NCBI GenBank assembly: GCA_039545355.1
Contig: BCJJ01000021.1
Location: 496,001 to 560,000 of the forward strand
Origin: Trichosporon coremiiforme
Taxonomy: Eukaryota > Basidiomycota > Tremellomycetes > Trichosporonales > Trichosporonaceae
Direction of reading: 5' to 3'
Length of the DNA stretch: 64,000 nt
Shown: positions 43,940-56,949 of the stretch, in pieces
Numbering within the stretch: position 1 is the stretch's first letter
Layout of the letters: each line of letters begins with the position of its first letter
Notes under the pieces: generated by a model
Databases searched by the model: none
Told to the model about the DNA's origin: nothing
What the model saw: only the letters and a program-made list of their open reading frames with translations
Position numbers and translations under genes: made by a program

Positions 43940-44406
43940 ATGCCGTGGAACAGGGGACCTCCCGCGCCACCCCGCCCCAGTCCTGTCGCCAATGGCCAGC
44001 AGGCCACCGCTGACCAGAGCACACACAATAGCCACACCAACAACGCAGAGGTCAACAGCCACCAGGCGAACAGCCAGCAGGCAAACCACAACCAGGCCTA
44101 TCCCAGCCTGGCCAACAACCAGCAGACCGCCACCGCTCCCATTGCTAACGACAAGGACACCCCGCTTGCTCACCTGGAGACCGACGACCACCTCCTCCCG
44201 CAGGCTCTGCAGGCACAGGTCAACTTGTCCCGCACTTGAAAGGCGGCCGCCGAACTGACGCCCCAGCGACTGGAGGCCGAGAACGCCATCCTGCGCTGCG
44301 CGCTGCGCGCTCGCCGAGGCCGAGGCGCGCCATGCCTGTCCGCGCGCGGGCCCGTGCATTGCACAGCGTTAGCCACCGCCAGCAGTGATCGATTAGCAGT
44401 TGCTTA
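43940..44406 (+). pseudogene. Remnant of a Gln/Asn/His-rich coiled-coil gene (plus strand)
   Basis: A well-placed ATG (cccaccATGcc) opens a 99-codon frame rich in Gln, Asn, His and Ala. A possible 48-nt intron (GTCAAC...GAACTGACGCCCCAG) would join LLPQALQAQ to RLEAENAILRCALR, a leucine-heptad coiled coil. Beyond that the heptads continue only in another frame (ALAEAEARHA), implying a frameshift, and the weak donor is not persuasive. Whether a short product is made is unknown. Confidence 0.35.
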
Positions 44407-44778
44407 TGTTGGACCGTCGTGGGGTAGGTGCCCCATAGCGTGCTGGACGAAGGGCAGGCTCGCACCCAGACCAACAACGGGGCCAACACCTGGGCCAACG
44501 GTGCCTCCACTAGCAATGTCTCCAACAACTCCGCAGACTGCGGTGCGGCGAACAGTGCCGCCGATGCCAACGCTAGCGACACCCCTGCGAGCAACGTCGA
44601 AAATGACGAAACTTAGGCGACTGACGCAATGACCCTCCTCGCGAGCGCTGAGCGTTCACTCGCCTCTGCCTCTGACTCTCTCGCGGGGGACTGAGCTGGG
44701 GGGACTGGGTTCAGCCGATGAAGATTGTCAAAGACCTGTGAGTATTACACTGTGGCGTCGTTTTCACTCGAACTCGAC

Positions 44779-45060
44779 TCAAGTGCCGGTGGGAGTCAGA
44801 GGTTGCACCTCACGCTCAGCGAGCTGAACTTCGACCTGCGCTGCGAGGTCCTTCGCCCGCTCCTCCAGCTCCTCGTTCCGCCCTCGGAGTTGAGCATTGG
44901 CAATGCGCATTCCATCCGCGGCTGTGCGCTGCAGCGTCGTCTCGGCATGTGCTGCACTGAGCCTCGCTCCTGGGCTAGCACGAGTGCCGTGGCGGGATTG
45001 ACTGTGGGATCAGTGGGTGGGGCAGGAGCGACGTCTGGTGCGGCCGCGCACGAATCAGAG
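44779..45060 (-). pseudogene. Remnant of a coiled-coil gene (minus strand)
   Basis: Reads APAPPTDPTVNPATALVLAQE, then needs a frame change near 44965 to continue as AAHAETTLQRTAADGMRIAN and LRGRNEELEERAKDL, ending at TGA 44779-44781. The composition resembles the plus-strand remnant 0.4 kb away, so the two may be diverged inverted relatives. No intact frame. Confidence 0.35.
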
Positions 45061-46158
45061 TTCCCGGCACGTAGGAGTTGAGGCGACGGAGTGGCGCTCT
45101 GGACTCTCGCTGATGGGCTGGAGAGACTTTGGGGTCGTTACTGTCATCTCGGCGTTGGTTGCTGGTAATGATAAGGTGTGATGGAGAAAAGGATGTTTGG
45201 GCATCTATGGAAAACACCATGTGGGCGGTGTGAAAGGAAGAGGCCCATCCTGAGATCTGCGTTTCCTGCGACGCCCGGCGTGAATGAGTCGCCTTGGGAC
45301 ACGCGGATCTGCGCCGCATCCCTTCCAAGCCAGACAGATCGGGGACCTCAAAGAGTTGCACGAATATTTGCCGATTTCGCTGAGATAACGCCTTCAGTCT
45401 CTTCTGATTCCCGCAACACGCCCAGTTCACTAGCCGTGTTTTGCGCCTTGTCTGATCTCCGATGTAACAGCGTGAAGTAGAGTGGGGGGAACGGCAGGAT
45501 GGCCGCGGAATGGAATGGGCAACGTTCTGTGCGCTCTGGGCAGGTGGAATGGGTCAAGTGGACTGGAGAGGTGACGTGTGAGAGGTTTGTTTGCCACTGA
45601 AGGGGGTTATGGGAGCACGTGACGGTCGCCACCTCAGCCACAGAACCAAATGCGCGCGCCGCGCGCCGCGCGCCGTGTTGCAACAGTTGGATGGCCAAAT
45701 TTTCCCGAGGATGAGGCCAGCGCGGGTTGGCTGAACAGTCGAATTCTGGTTCCGTCGTAGTGGTTGCTGGGGATTGTTTGGATCGTTTAGACGGCCAGAT
45801 TAGGAACTTTGCGCGGCCAGGGTAATCAGTTTCGACCTGCCAATTTGACCCATGTTTAGGATTCAGGAACAGCCAGAACGCCAGAGCAGCCCTGTGGCCA
45901 TGCCATGGCTAGCTACCTAAGTGAGCAGGCGTTCAAGCTCTACTCAACACTCGCCGCCCAGCCAGCAGCCTAGCTAGCATCAAGACTACGCAGGTACGCG
46001 CGGCCACTGCACACTGTCTGCGCGCCGTACATGCACGCTCTTAGCAAGCAGGTCCCGGACCGAACTCTGACCCCAAACCCCGCACACCGAAGCCTAACAC
46101 TGTCCTGGCTCCTTAACGGCGCACGAAAGCGACCCACGGCCACGACTCACCATCCACA

Positions 46159-46182
46159 CACCCTCACACCCTCACACCCTCA
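46159..46182. repeat. Three tandem 8-nt units (caccctca)
   Basis: Lies in the pyrimidine-rich SNT1 leader, followed at about 46205-46230 by GACC/GACA tetranucleotide repeats. Confidence 0.8.
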
Positions 46183-46634
46183 CTGGCCACACCTACCAGG
46201 ACAGGACAGGACCGACCGACCGACCGACCCACCCTCCCAACCATTTACGCCATTCAGGCTCCAGGCATGGCAACCCATTTGCCATCCTCACCCTCTCTCT
46301 ACTCTTCGACCATCCTTTGCCATCATCCATCTCTTGCACCTATCCACACATCCTCGACTCCATCCCCTACTTCGACTTCGACTTCGATCTCGTCTTTCCT
46401 GCCCGCAGACCCGCAGACCCTCCTTTCTGTCCTCGACCGCCCCGCCCTTCGATTCTTCACCCGCGTCTGTGACTCGACACATGCTGTAAACACACTCACC
46501 ATCTCACCTCGACTCACCCCCGCCTCACGTCACCTTCCTTCTCCCCTCCGGCCCGGCGGCCCTCATCATCCGACTCATCCACCATCCACCATCCACCATC
46601 AATCCCTCACCCGCACCCCACTTTTCCAGCACAG

Positions 46635-49600
46635 ATGACGCCTCACGGGCGGCAGCCCCCGTCGCACCTGCCACTAAAGCCTGCAGGCGCGCTCGAGGCC
46701 GGCGGTGCGTGGATCAGCTCGCGCGAGCGCAAAGAACGCGACATTGACGCCGTCCCAGCTCGCGACCGTGACAGAGACCGGGATCGAGACAGAGACAGAG
46801 ACAGAGATCGTGATCGAGAACGGGATCGGGATCGCTCTTTCTGGCCACCGTCCGAGGTGCGTTCAGGCCTCCCACGCTTCGGGAGAAGCAACCGCGGGGT
46901 GCATCATGCTGACACGACTTTTCTTCATGCTCAACGCAACATCATCACATCCAGTCCCGGCAATGGTCCAGATCGCGTCCAGGAAGCTCCTTCCGTCCTT
47001 CTGGTCCTAACGGCGCTGGAAGGACGCGCTCACCATCGCCCCCGCCTCGACGAGACTACGACCGTGAAATGTGGGAGCGAGACCGAGAACGAGACCGCGA
47101 TCGTGACCGAGACCGTGATCGTGATCGAGGCTACGAGCGCGATCGTGACGGTGGTCGCTGGGGTCGTTCTTCGGGTGCTTACCCTCCTAGGGACCGCGAC
47201 AGGTTCGAGCGTGACCGCGACTGGGACCGAGACCGTGATGAGCGACGGTTCCGTGAAGACAGATATCGGGACGAAAGGGATCGCGACCACATGCGCTCAC
47301 CTCGTTCGCCTCCTCACCTCAGCGATCGCGGTCGACGACCACCTTCTCCTCGGCCTCGACGTCGCGACGACCGACCACCGGTAGCCGGCCCTGGCCCATC
47401 GACACTCGCATCACGCAGCCCGCCCCGACCAAGATCGATCGCCGGCACTGCGTCTCCCTCCGAGTCGCACGCATCGCTGCCAAAAGCGCAAGACAACGCC
47501 ACCGACTTAGAAGAGGGCGAGGTCGTCTCGCCTGTTCGACCGTTGCGATACGCTTCCGACCGTGATCGTGACCGCGACTGGGAACGCGATCGAGACCGTC
47601 GATGGTCGCCCGGGAGGGATCGAGAAAGGGACCGTGACCGGGATCGAGACAGGCCTCCGCGACGCGAATGGGGTCGACGACCAGGTTCTCGTCCTCGGAG
47701 TCCCTCGCCATTCCGCCGACCTCTCGACGACGGCTGGGGCTCGCGCCGTGGGACTCGAACATCTTCTCCGGTTGACCGCAAGCCTTCCGCGAACGAGCTT
47801 CAGCTGGACACTGGGCGACCAGTCGATGCCGATGTCAGGCGCGACGGTCACCGCACCCCTCGAACACCGATACCGAATGGATTTGATGTTCGCCATCCGG
47901 CCGATGTTGTGCGACGAACCGCAGACTCGCAAGACGTCAGGTCGCCTACATCTGGCCGATCGCCCGCGACGCCTGCTGCGGCCGAATCACCAGCGCCCGC
48001 AGAGCCTGCGAAGACGAAAGACGCCGTCAAGTCCCCTGTCGTTGAGGTCTCCTCGGCTCCACAGGCGACAGAGCGACCCCCAACACCCCCGATGCCCACG
48101 ACGACAGCTGACAAGCCCTCCGAATCAACTGCGAAAACTGCTACTCCTCCTATCACGAAGCCGGTCTCACCTTCTCCCACTGCTGCTACGCATTCTGAAG
48201 CCGTGCCGCCCAAATCGCCGAAGCAATCGTCCTCCGCGACGGACCACAGTGATCATGGCGACAATCCTGCTGCCGGAGCTTTCGAGGTCCAGCCTGCATT
48301 GACGAGCTCCGTTGTCGATACTTCGATGGAAGCGGCACCGAAGCGGGAGCCATTACCCGGAACTAATGCTGAAAGTGAGGGCAAGGCGGCTGTCTCTGAA
48401 CCGCAGGCGTCGGGCCATGCAGCCAAGCCTGAGGACGAAGCCGCGGTTCCTGTGGATGGGCCTGCATTCGCAGTGGCGTCTGAATCGCAGCCCGCAGCAA
48501 CAGACGTGTCATCCCGTGATCCCTCACCTGCACCTGATGCGGCAGTCACCTCTGCTGGCGAAGCAACGTCCATGGATGTGGACGCCCCTAGTGCCGACAC
48601 GAAGGAGACGAAAGCGGACTCAAACGCCAGTCCAGTGGATGCGCCAGTGAAGCCTACACCCGCAGCTGTTGAAACGGAAGCCGTTGAGGATGAGGAACGC
48701 GAGCTTACGCCTGCGGCTACGGCGGCTATGGAAGTCGATGCTCCGACAACCGCTGAAGCCACCGAGATCGACAGAGTTAACGAGCCAGCTGCAAGTGCGG
48801 ACAGCGCCGTAGAGGACGAGGGAAAGCCCGAGGCGGTCCCCGGAAAGACAGCTGGCATGGATGTCGACATTCCCACCGGCGACGCCTCTGTCCATGCCCC
48901 CAAATCTCCGGTAGCCGACCAACTGGCCAGCGACCTGTGCGAAGACGACGAGCCTGCCGAGGTTGCAAACCTCGAAGCACCCCAGGGACAACCAGTTTCG
49001 CTGGAGAAGGCGAAGTCTCCAACTCCGCCGGCATCGATAGCCCAACCTCCCGCGGATGTGACTGCGTCTGCTCCGGTCGCCGCCGACCAGACAGAGACGT
49101 CTCCCGTCACCACTTCGCCAAAGCAGAAGCCTGACCTCGCTTCTCCGCCCGAAGGCAAGTCCCCTGTGGTCCCACGACCAAAGGAGTCGACTCCTTTCGT
49201 TTCGCAGCCAGAGGAACCACTCACAGTGCCTTCGCCACCTAAGGAGAAGTCCCCGGTGCTCGCGTCGCAGGAGGAGTCTCCGCCCCATTCCTCGACAGAG
49301 AAGACGATAGTTGTTGCGCCCGAGCAATCAGTACCCCCAGCGTCGTCTCCTGTTCAAGAGGCTGCGTCGGCTCCCGAGCCAGTCAAGGAGACCTCCCCGC
49401 AACAAGAGCGAGCGAAGGAGCAGAGCCCTGTCGCGGCGCAGCTTGTGCCCAAGGAGAAGTTGCCTACCGCGTCTCCGCAAGAACCTACCGTTGCGGCTCT
49501 GTCCGAGGCAGTGCCTCCGGTTACAATCAAACTGGCGACTCCGGAGAGCGCAGTTTCCGGTCGGGCGGAGGTCGTCACCTCAGACAGTAAGCCACTGGCA

Positions 49601-52600
49601 CAGGAGCGGACTCAGCCCTCGGAACAAACTCCCATGGACGCCGACGATGATGTAACAATGCGTCTGGCCAGCCCTGCGCCGCCCGCTGCGGCCACAGCGG
49701 CTGTTGAGGACGACGGCGACGAAACAGAGGAGGAACCGATCCCGCCAGGAGTGGCTGCCATCCCTCCGGTCGTCGCCGATATCATCATGGCGGAACCCGT
49801 CGCCCCTCCCGAGCCGAGGCGTGCGCCGAAGGAACTGGTCCCCGTCATCTTCGAACAGCGCACACGGTCTTCGCGCGCTGTGTCCCGGGCGGAACCCCCT
49901 GCCGACATGGAGATGACTGAGCCCGTAGTCCACACTGAGAAGACAGTCACATTTGTCTCTCCCAAGCGGACTCCCAACGCTCTGAAGCCCGCAACCGACG
50001 ATGCAGTGGCTCCCCCGAGCCGTCGACGGCCCTCAAGACGGTCAATCTCCAAAGAGAAGGCCGACACCCGAGCATCGGAATCTGCTCATGGTGGTACCGA
50101 CGCTGAGACAGAGCCTGACACCGCTCGCGAGACGCAGGACGAGACGCCGGCTGAGGTCACTGCAGAGGACCTTCGCGAAGCGAAGATTGCCCAAGCTGTT
50201 CTCAAAGCGGTCCGACAAGGAACCGACCCCGAACCTGTCGTGAATGTCGTACTGGACTGGAACAACCGAGCGGCTCCGACGGAGAGTACGCGCGTCCATG
50301 ATGATCCCAACTTTGATGTTGACCGCCACATCGCCGAGATCACTGCTCCCCTTGACAAAAGTGTCCTGCGTCGCGTCGTCAAGGAGGTCACGGAAACTAT
50401 CAAGGAGGAGCAGCGCGAGTACGATGAAAAGGTCGTACGTCTCCGCCAAGAGTACCTCGATCTCGACGCCGACTGGAAGAGGCACAGGGAGTTCCTCGAC
50501 AAGCTCATGGAGAAGCGCGGACCGCCGCCCCAGGACCTGTACGCCATCCCTGGAAGCATCCTCCCGGCGCCTACACTTCCGCCTGCGACGCCCATCGGTG
50601 AGGAGCCATATCCCTCGCGCAGCAACCGTCGCCGAGGTGCCGGTGATGCGGTGGCTACGGAGGCCGAGTACCAGGCTATTCTGGCTGGCCTCGCCGACAG
50701 CGCCGCCAAGGACCCGACCCACCGTGCCGCCAAGACCGCCGCTACCATCCCCGACATGATCCTGACGAAGGAGCGCGACTTTGTGTACGACGACGAGAAC
50801 TACCGCGTTGACGACCCTATCGCGTTCTACGACTTTGAGGGTGGCGGCGAGAAGGTCTGGACTGACGAGGAGCGTGTCAAGTTCCAGAGGCGCTACTTAC
50901 AGTTCCCCAAGCAGTTCGGTAAGATCGCCGAGGTTCTGCCCAACAAGACGGCCGGAGATTGCGTCCTTTACTACTACCGCACCAAGTATGCCAATGACTA
51001 CAAGACGCTGCTCGCTTCTCGCCGTGGCGTCAAGGCGCGCCGTGCGGTGGCTAAGAAGAAGAGCTCTGCTCTACTTGCGGACATCGAGCGCCAGAAGGTC
51101 AACACCAGCAACAAGGGCCGACGTGACCGTCAAACCAGCTCCGGCAACTCTACGCCTCAGCCAAGCGGCAGCCGCAAGTCGCGTGGTACCCGTGAGACCG
51201 AGACGCCTGCCACTCCCGTCACCGAGGCTCCTCCTGCCCCTGCTCCTCGCAGCCGCAAGAAGGAGAGGGCCGACAAGGGTGACAAGGCGGACAAGGTTGC
51301 TGACAAGACGGAGAAGGAGAAGGCAGACGCGCCGGTGGACCCCGAGGACCCGAATGTGGCTCCCTCTCCAGGCACGAGCGAAGCTCCCACACCTTCCGGC
51401 ACGAAGGCAAAGGCGCGTGTGACTGTGAAGACGTCGAGGAAGCGCCAGCGCCGCAGCTCGGTCTCGAAGGAGCCCGTCGGGAAGGAGGAGGCTGTTGTTG
51501 CTCCAGCTGCTGCTCAGCCAGTCGTCGTTGCTGCGGTGTCTCCCGAGGTATCAGCCACCGAGCCTGCGCTGGTCCCTCCTCCAAACGGACCTCCCACCAT
51601 CGTCACCACCGACGCCAGTGGACAGCCTCAGCTCGTGGACGCCGAGTCCGGTATCCCCTTTGACACTGGCCCACTGCTGCCACCCGTCAAAAGGACGAAG
51701 CGTCGCAAGATCGTCGAGCAGCCGGCTGATCCGAATGCCCCTCCTCCCGACCCCAGTGCACCGGCACCTCCCCCGACCGAGAGCAAGCCCCGTCGTTCGA
51801 CGACCAACTCGTACTGGTCAGTTGCGGAGAAGCAGAAGTTTGTTGAGCTCGTGCGCGAGCATGGGACCGACTTCCGTGCGATCGCCGACAAGCTCGGTAA
51901 CACGAAGACTGTCATCCAGGTTCGCAACCACTACAACATCACCCTCAACCAGCTTCGTGCCGACGGTATCGTGGCCCCGGCGTCGACCGATGTCGGTGTG
52001 CAGCAGGTCAAGGTCAACGGTATCCCACCAGAGACTAAGCCGTTCAACGCCACTCCGGCTGACTTCCCGCCCCTCCCGGGGCACAAGCAGGCGCCGCCTC
52101 CTTCCGCACAGTCGACGTACGCCCCTCCCCCTTTCGCTACCGTCGAGCGGCGGCCATCACACTCGACGCACGAGCCGCGCATGGCAGTGTTCCCTCCGAG
52201 CCCCAGGCAGAGCCATGCGCCTCTCCCGTCGAAACCGGCTCCGTCTGCGCCTCCGTCCAACCCTCCTTCGCGTTCGGGCGGCATGCGCATCTCTGCGCTG
52301 CTGAATGATGATCCTCCGAAGGAAACGAAGCCGTTCGACAACGCCTCGGTCATCTCTGACGGCACCGTGGACGAGCGTGAGTTTGACGGTGTCCCGCACC
52401 GCCCATCGCCTCGCCCCGGTTCGGCGCAACTGTATCACCACCGCAACGAGATTCCCTACGACCGCCACTCCTCTTACCCCGAGCTCAGCCGTCAGCCGTC
52501 TTATGGAGACCCGCGGGACCCCCGGGATCCTCGAGAGCCTCGCGAGATGGCGCAGGCGCAGGACGAGTATCGAGGCATTCACCGCCCGTCGTCTGCGCAC

Positions 52601-53167
52601 CCTGACGAGCGCTACGCACCTCACCCTGCGGACGAGCGGTACGCCCACGCTCCGTCGTCGAGCTACTCGTACGCGGCGGCAGCATACCACGCATCGCACG
52701 ACCCGCGCGACGTCCGCGATCCCCGGGACGTCCGTGATGTACGAGACGTCCGCGATGTGCGTGAGGTCCGTGACGTGCGGGATCCACGTGAGCTGCGCGA
52801 CCCTCGCGAGAGCCACCCCCACGCGGCACACGCCGGACACGCTGCGTACTACCGTCGTTCCCCGCCACGGCACTCTGTCGGCCCCCCACCGCTCCACACG
52901 CCACACGCGGCCCACTCGGCGCACCCTGGCCACACAAGCCACAGGCCGGGGCACTGGGACGCGCCGAGCCTGCCGTCCCTGGGTGTGTTCCCGGAGCGGC
53001 ACCACGCTCCACCGTCACATGCCTCGCACCTCGGTCCGCACTCGCACACGACGCATACTTCATCGCTGAGGTCGGACGAGTACAGGCAAGGCGACTGGCG
53101 GCCGTATCTGACGCCGGCGCAAGCGAACGGGCGCGACAGATCGCCGCAGCCGTATGCTCCGAGATAG
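46635..53167 (+). CDS. SNT1: SNT1, SANT-domain scaffold of a Set3/NCoR-like deacetylase complex
   Basis: Nuclear co-repressor scaffold. Exons 46635-46856 and 46955-53167 flank a 98-nt intron and give 2144 aa. The N-terminus has long Arg-Asp dipeptide runs in two blocks, one on each side of the intron. A low-complexity Pro/Ala/Glu region follows. A charged helix around residues 1150-1260 (VVKEVTETIKEEQREYDEK) resembles the deacetylase-activation region of NCoR/SMRT. SANT1 (VWTDEERVKFQRRYL, then QFGKIAEVLPNKTAGDCVLYYYR) is at about 1376-1432 and SANT2 (SYWSVAEKQKFVELVREHG, then VIQVRNHYNI) at about 1693-1740. The C-terminus is Pro/His-rich and includes a degenerate DPRDVRDV repeat. Paired SANT domains in this spacing are diagnostic of the Snt1/NCoR group. 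Confidence 0.92.
52695..52815 (+). repeat. Degenerate coding repeat for (D/V)-(P)-R-(D/E)-V
   Basis: Nine- to twelve-nt units (gacgtccgcgat and variants) encode HDPRDVRDPRDVRDV and more in the SNT1 tail, a second Asp/Arg repeat at the opposite end from the N-terminal RD runs. Confidence 0.7.
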
Positions 53168-56100
53168 CGGGCGAGCGCAGCGAGCCGCGAGTCGCGAGTC
53201 GTGAGCCGTGAACTCCGAGGTATCAGCCTAGTGGTAAGCGCCTGAGGCACGCCAAAGATCCATCTACATCCCTCCGTAAGCGAAGAGAGAACCAAACAAT
53301 CAAGAGATTCTATATCCGCAATGTACAATTTGTAATAATTTGGTTGGAGCATGCACGCATGCACTGCATGTTGTTCCGTACGTTCGTGTTGTGTTGCTCG
53401 ACGCAGTACTCGGGAGCGAGCAGCTGATAGCAGGTGGTGCATGCGTGACGTCATGCACAGGAGTGCGGAGTGTGGAGTGGGTGGATGGGTGAGAGATAAG
53501 CTCGACTCCAAGGCGCTGTTCCATTCATCGCCGCGAGGCCATGGCCGCCAGGCCGTGGTTGAGGGTCACGTTGCTGGCTATGTTGGGCGGAGGAGGGGAG
53601 AGTAGGTGTCAGTGTGCCGGATGTGCCGAATGTTGACATGTGCGACGAAGAATGAGTGCGAGAGAGTACCGATGGAAGGGCGTGAGAGCGTGAGGAATGA
53701 AGCAGTGGGTGTCAGTATCATGAGACGCGTCAGAGGCACGTTGTCCTCCATTCTGGGATTGATCACTGCGTCCTATCAGAGGAAGCTGCTGTCGAGGAAG
53801 GAGGCTGCGGCCCATTACTGCGCGAGGAACCGTGTTTGATAACTTTGGAGCAGGACAGGGATCGCAGGGATGTTCAAGTTCAGATGACCAGTTTCGAACG
53901 TCATGGCGGAGTTGTGAGGAGTGGCCTAGGGAAACTGACGCGCCACTGACAGTGGAGATGGGTCATAGCTGGACACATGACGGGCCATCGCTGCGCTTTG
54001 TCGTATGTATGTTGGAATCTAAGTCGCTGGATGCCCGAGTAACGATATGATGTGACTCGCAGCGCGACTAGACAGAACTGATCGATTGAGATGGGGTTGC
54101 ATAGGAAGGCCACGCGGCCGGTTACATATCCACAGGCAGCTAGAGAACAATAAGGCCAGCTGCAGGCTGTCGGAAGGCGCCGGGGACGTTGTGTAAGAAG
54201 CATGTCCTTAACGAGAACCATAGAATGTCAAAACGGAGGTGCTGCCGAGCACCGGGAGACGGGCAAGAAATCACGTGATTTCCAACATAAGTAACCTGTC
54301 AGCGTGGATGCATACGCCGGATTAGTACTCGTTATGACCCCGGTGACTGCCAGTTGCAGTCGTTTCGAGTCTTCCTTAATTACGACTACTCTTCTCTGTG
54401 CTGCGCCGGAGCACAGTACTGTAGGAAGCCCGCCCATTTGAGGCGCCGTATCGAGCTCTCCTTGATTACAGGTTACAGAGGCGAGCGGGGAAGCATTAGG
54501 TCTCCATCATAGCGGGAGGATCTGTAACTAGCAGCCCGAGCGAAGCAGGTACAGGTCTGGCCCACCTGTATCGGACATGGGTACGCCCGAAATTACAGCG
54601 CCAGCAAGGGCTCCAATCTACGGAAGGCGTCGTCGCTAATGACGCTGGTTCCACATATCCGGTGTCGGAGTGTCTTTGTCCATCTATGGCCGCGTTGATG
54701 AGCGTCTCAGAACGGGCACAAAGTTGGTTCCAAGTAGCCATTAGCACAGGTCCGACTGAAGACGCCAGCATGCCAGCAGCCGTGATCGCGTTCGCCGGAA
54801 CCGAGCGACTGCCCTTTGTGTAATTGACGCGCCGCAGGTCCAGAGTCCAGAGCCCACAACAGGCCCAGATCGGCCCAGGAATCATCACCAGATCTCCCAA
54901 TCGCTCCTCCTTTGGTCCGGCCTCTGCGCTCTCCCACCTCCCCCCCACCCCCTAAGTGTGCCACCTTCTCGCTGACTGGCACAGTTGTTCCTCTTCGATC
55001 GTGATTATGATTGTGACGGTATAACGGACGCGTCTGCCACGACTGTTCACTGTGCCGAGCCGGAGGTATCCGCGATGGAATGCAACGGCAGCGTTTGAAG
55101 CGGACACTCTCAAGCCTGAGCCTGGGGGGCCCGGGGGCCTCACCTAGGCGCCATTCACCAGGGCGACTAAGGGCCGTAGTCTCTACTGGGGTCCTGACTA
55201 AGACATTTCTCTCACGATTGACCTTTTCGATGGCTTTACAAAAGACTCAGTTCATTAGATCAGCCAGTCAAGTACGTGCGCACAGATGGAAACCCGACTC
55301 GTTCCTTGCACCGTAGTCCCAGTAGGGATATGGCTGAATGCAACAACGAGGCGAGATTGAGCCTCGTTCTGCGTTGATGACGAAAAAGGCTCAGGCTCAA
55401 GCTCTGGCTCAGGTCAGGTGCTGCCAGAGACGTCATTCGCTCTGCGCTCTGCGGTGAGTGCCCCCTTAGACCCTTAGGTTCATCCTTGGGCCGTGTGCAG
55501 TGTTGCGGTATGACTCATCGATGCGCGTGCAAAATTCGTCAGCATACAGTCTACGCGCGTGCCCCGGGCTATGACTAGAGGACCAGAGGACTAGAGGAGG
55601 ACTGCAATGAGCCCCGACTATGCGCCTCCGCTCTCCGGCTCCGCCTTCTGCCATCCGCCCGCGCCTCGGCCCAGCCTCTGTCGTCACTTGTGATAGAAAT
55701 GCCCACTGAAGCAATATCCCCTCGCCCATACCCTCGTCCCTCGTCCCTCATTCCGTCCCTACCATTGCATCAAACTCATCATCTGTCGACATCATCGCTC
55801 TCCTCATCTCTACTACCTGCTCCTCCCCACCGAGGCTCCAGACGCTATCGCCTTGGCTCCAGCTCTCCCCGATTACCACCCCTACCTACCTCTATCCCCG
55901 TCCATCCACGCAACCGCACAGTCCAACCCAAACCCACACCCATATTCCGTGCTGCTCCCATTATTCATCGCATACGTCGACCCCTTCCGAGCATACTCTG
56001 CTCTTCCCATTCACCATCCTACGCTACAACGCCCGCCAGCCGCCTAGCCTAGCACTGAACGACACACACACACACTCACTCGCTCACTCACACTCCCGGT

Positions 56101-56300
56101 ACCGTACCTCGACACCGAACATAGACCACTACTTCTAACACCACCGATCAACCTGCATCAGCGCACAATCTACGTCGTCCCTGGTACACGTCGGCTATCG
56201 TTTCTGCATCACTTGCAACTTTGAACTACTGTCAATCTTTGTTCAATCCTCATCTCGTCAATCTTAATCAGCCGTTCTATCAACGCGCCGCTTCGACTAG
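53168..56300. other. 3.1-kb intergenic region between SNT1 and the kinase
   Basis: No supported gene. It contains a 16-bp perfect palindrome with an E-box core (54267-54282). From about 55.7 to 56.3 kb it becomes strongly pyrimidine-rich, consistent with promoter and 5' UTR of the downstream kinase. There is no ATG on the plus strand from 55701 to the kinase reading frame. Confidence 0.5.
54267..54282. promoter_or_regulatory. 16-bp perfect palindrome GAAATCACGTGATTTC
   Basis: Centred on CACGTG with the RTCACGTGAY extension preferred by Cbf1-type bHLH factors. It lies in a gene-free interval, so its target is unclear. Confidence 0.6.
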
Positions 56301-56423
56301 TCGAGCACATCGAGCACAGAGCACAGTCCGCACCTCCGACCCCGAGATCTCGCTCCGCCGCTTGGCACCCATCCTCTCGGACGTTCCACCATAACGTCAC
56401 GTCTGACCACCTCCCCCGTCGAC

Positions 56424-56912
56424 GTGCGTTCTGGCTCCGGCGCTGGCACCCACCCCCATCCCCCCGTACAGTTTGTACCGACGTCGTCTACGCGTGAATC
56501 GACGACATCGACCTCGGTCAATCCCGTCACCGCCACCTTTGCAAGCAAGCGGACCGCCGAGCCTATAGTGACAGGCTTGGACTCGCTCTGGCACCACAAC
56601 CCCGTTCAACAGTCCACAGTCAACAACAACTTGAGCGCGAATCCGCAAAGCAACTTGACCCCGCCCGACGCTCGCTCTCAACTGTTTTCGCTGTCTCTGT
56701 CCCCGACACCAGAGTTCAGTTCTCCCCGCTCCATCTCGTCCCTTGTCCCCCTCTCCACACACGACTCGCCGACCCGCAGCACAGGGCACCGCACCCCGTG
56801 GTCCCCGAGCGCGAGAAAGCGCTCCTACCACAACCACAACCACAAGCGGGACGTGACTGGGTCGTCCTTGTCGACTAGTCCCAAGGCTAACTCACGCAAG
56901 CACCCGTCCCAT

Positions 56913-56949
<37 letters not shown>

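Larger units (their letters stand above)
43699..46634. other. Region between ECO1 and SNT1 with remnants and the SNT1 leader
   Basis: Holds two broken coiled-coil coding remnants (43940-44400 plus, 44779-45060 minus) and, from about 45.9 kb, a pyrimidine-rich SNT1 promoter and 5' UTR with short tandem repeats. A GC-only repeat of gcgcgcc lies at about 45651-45676. Confidence 0.45.

Noticed and set aside
22604..46182. Short tandem repeats (22604, 43812, 46159) as a CRISPR-like or satellite array
   Set aside because: Three or four copies of 8-9 nt units without spacers; these are simple microrepeats in a eukaryotic genome.
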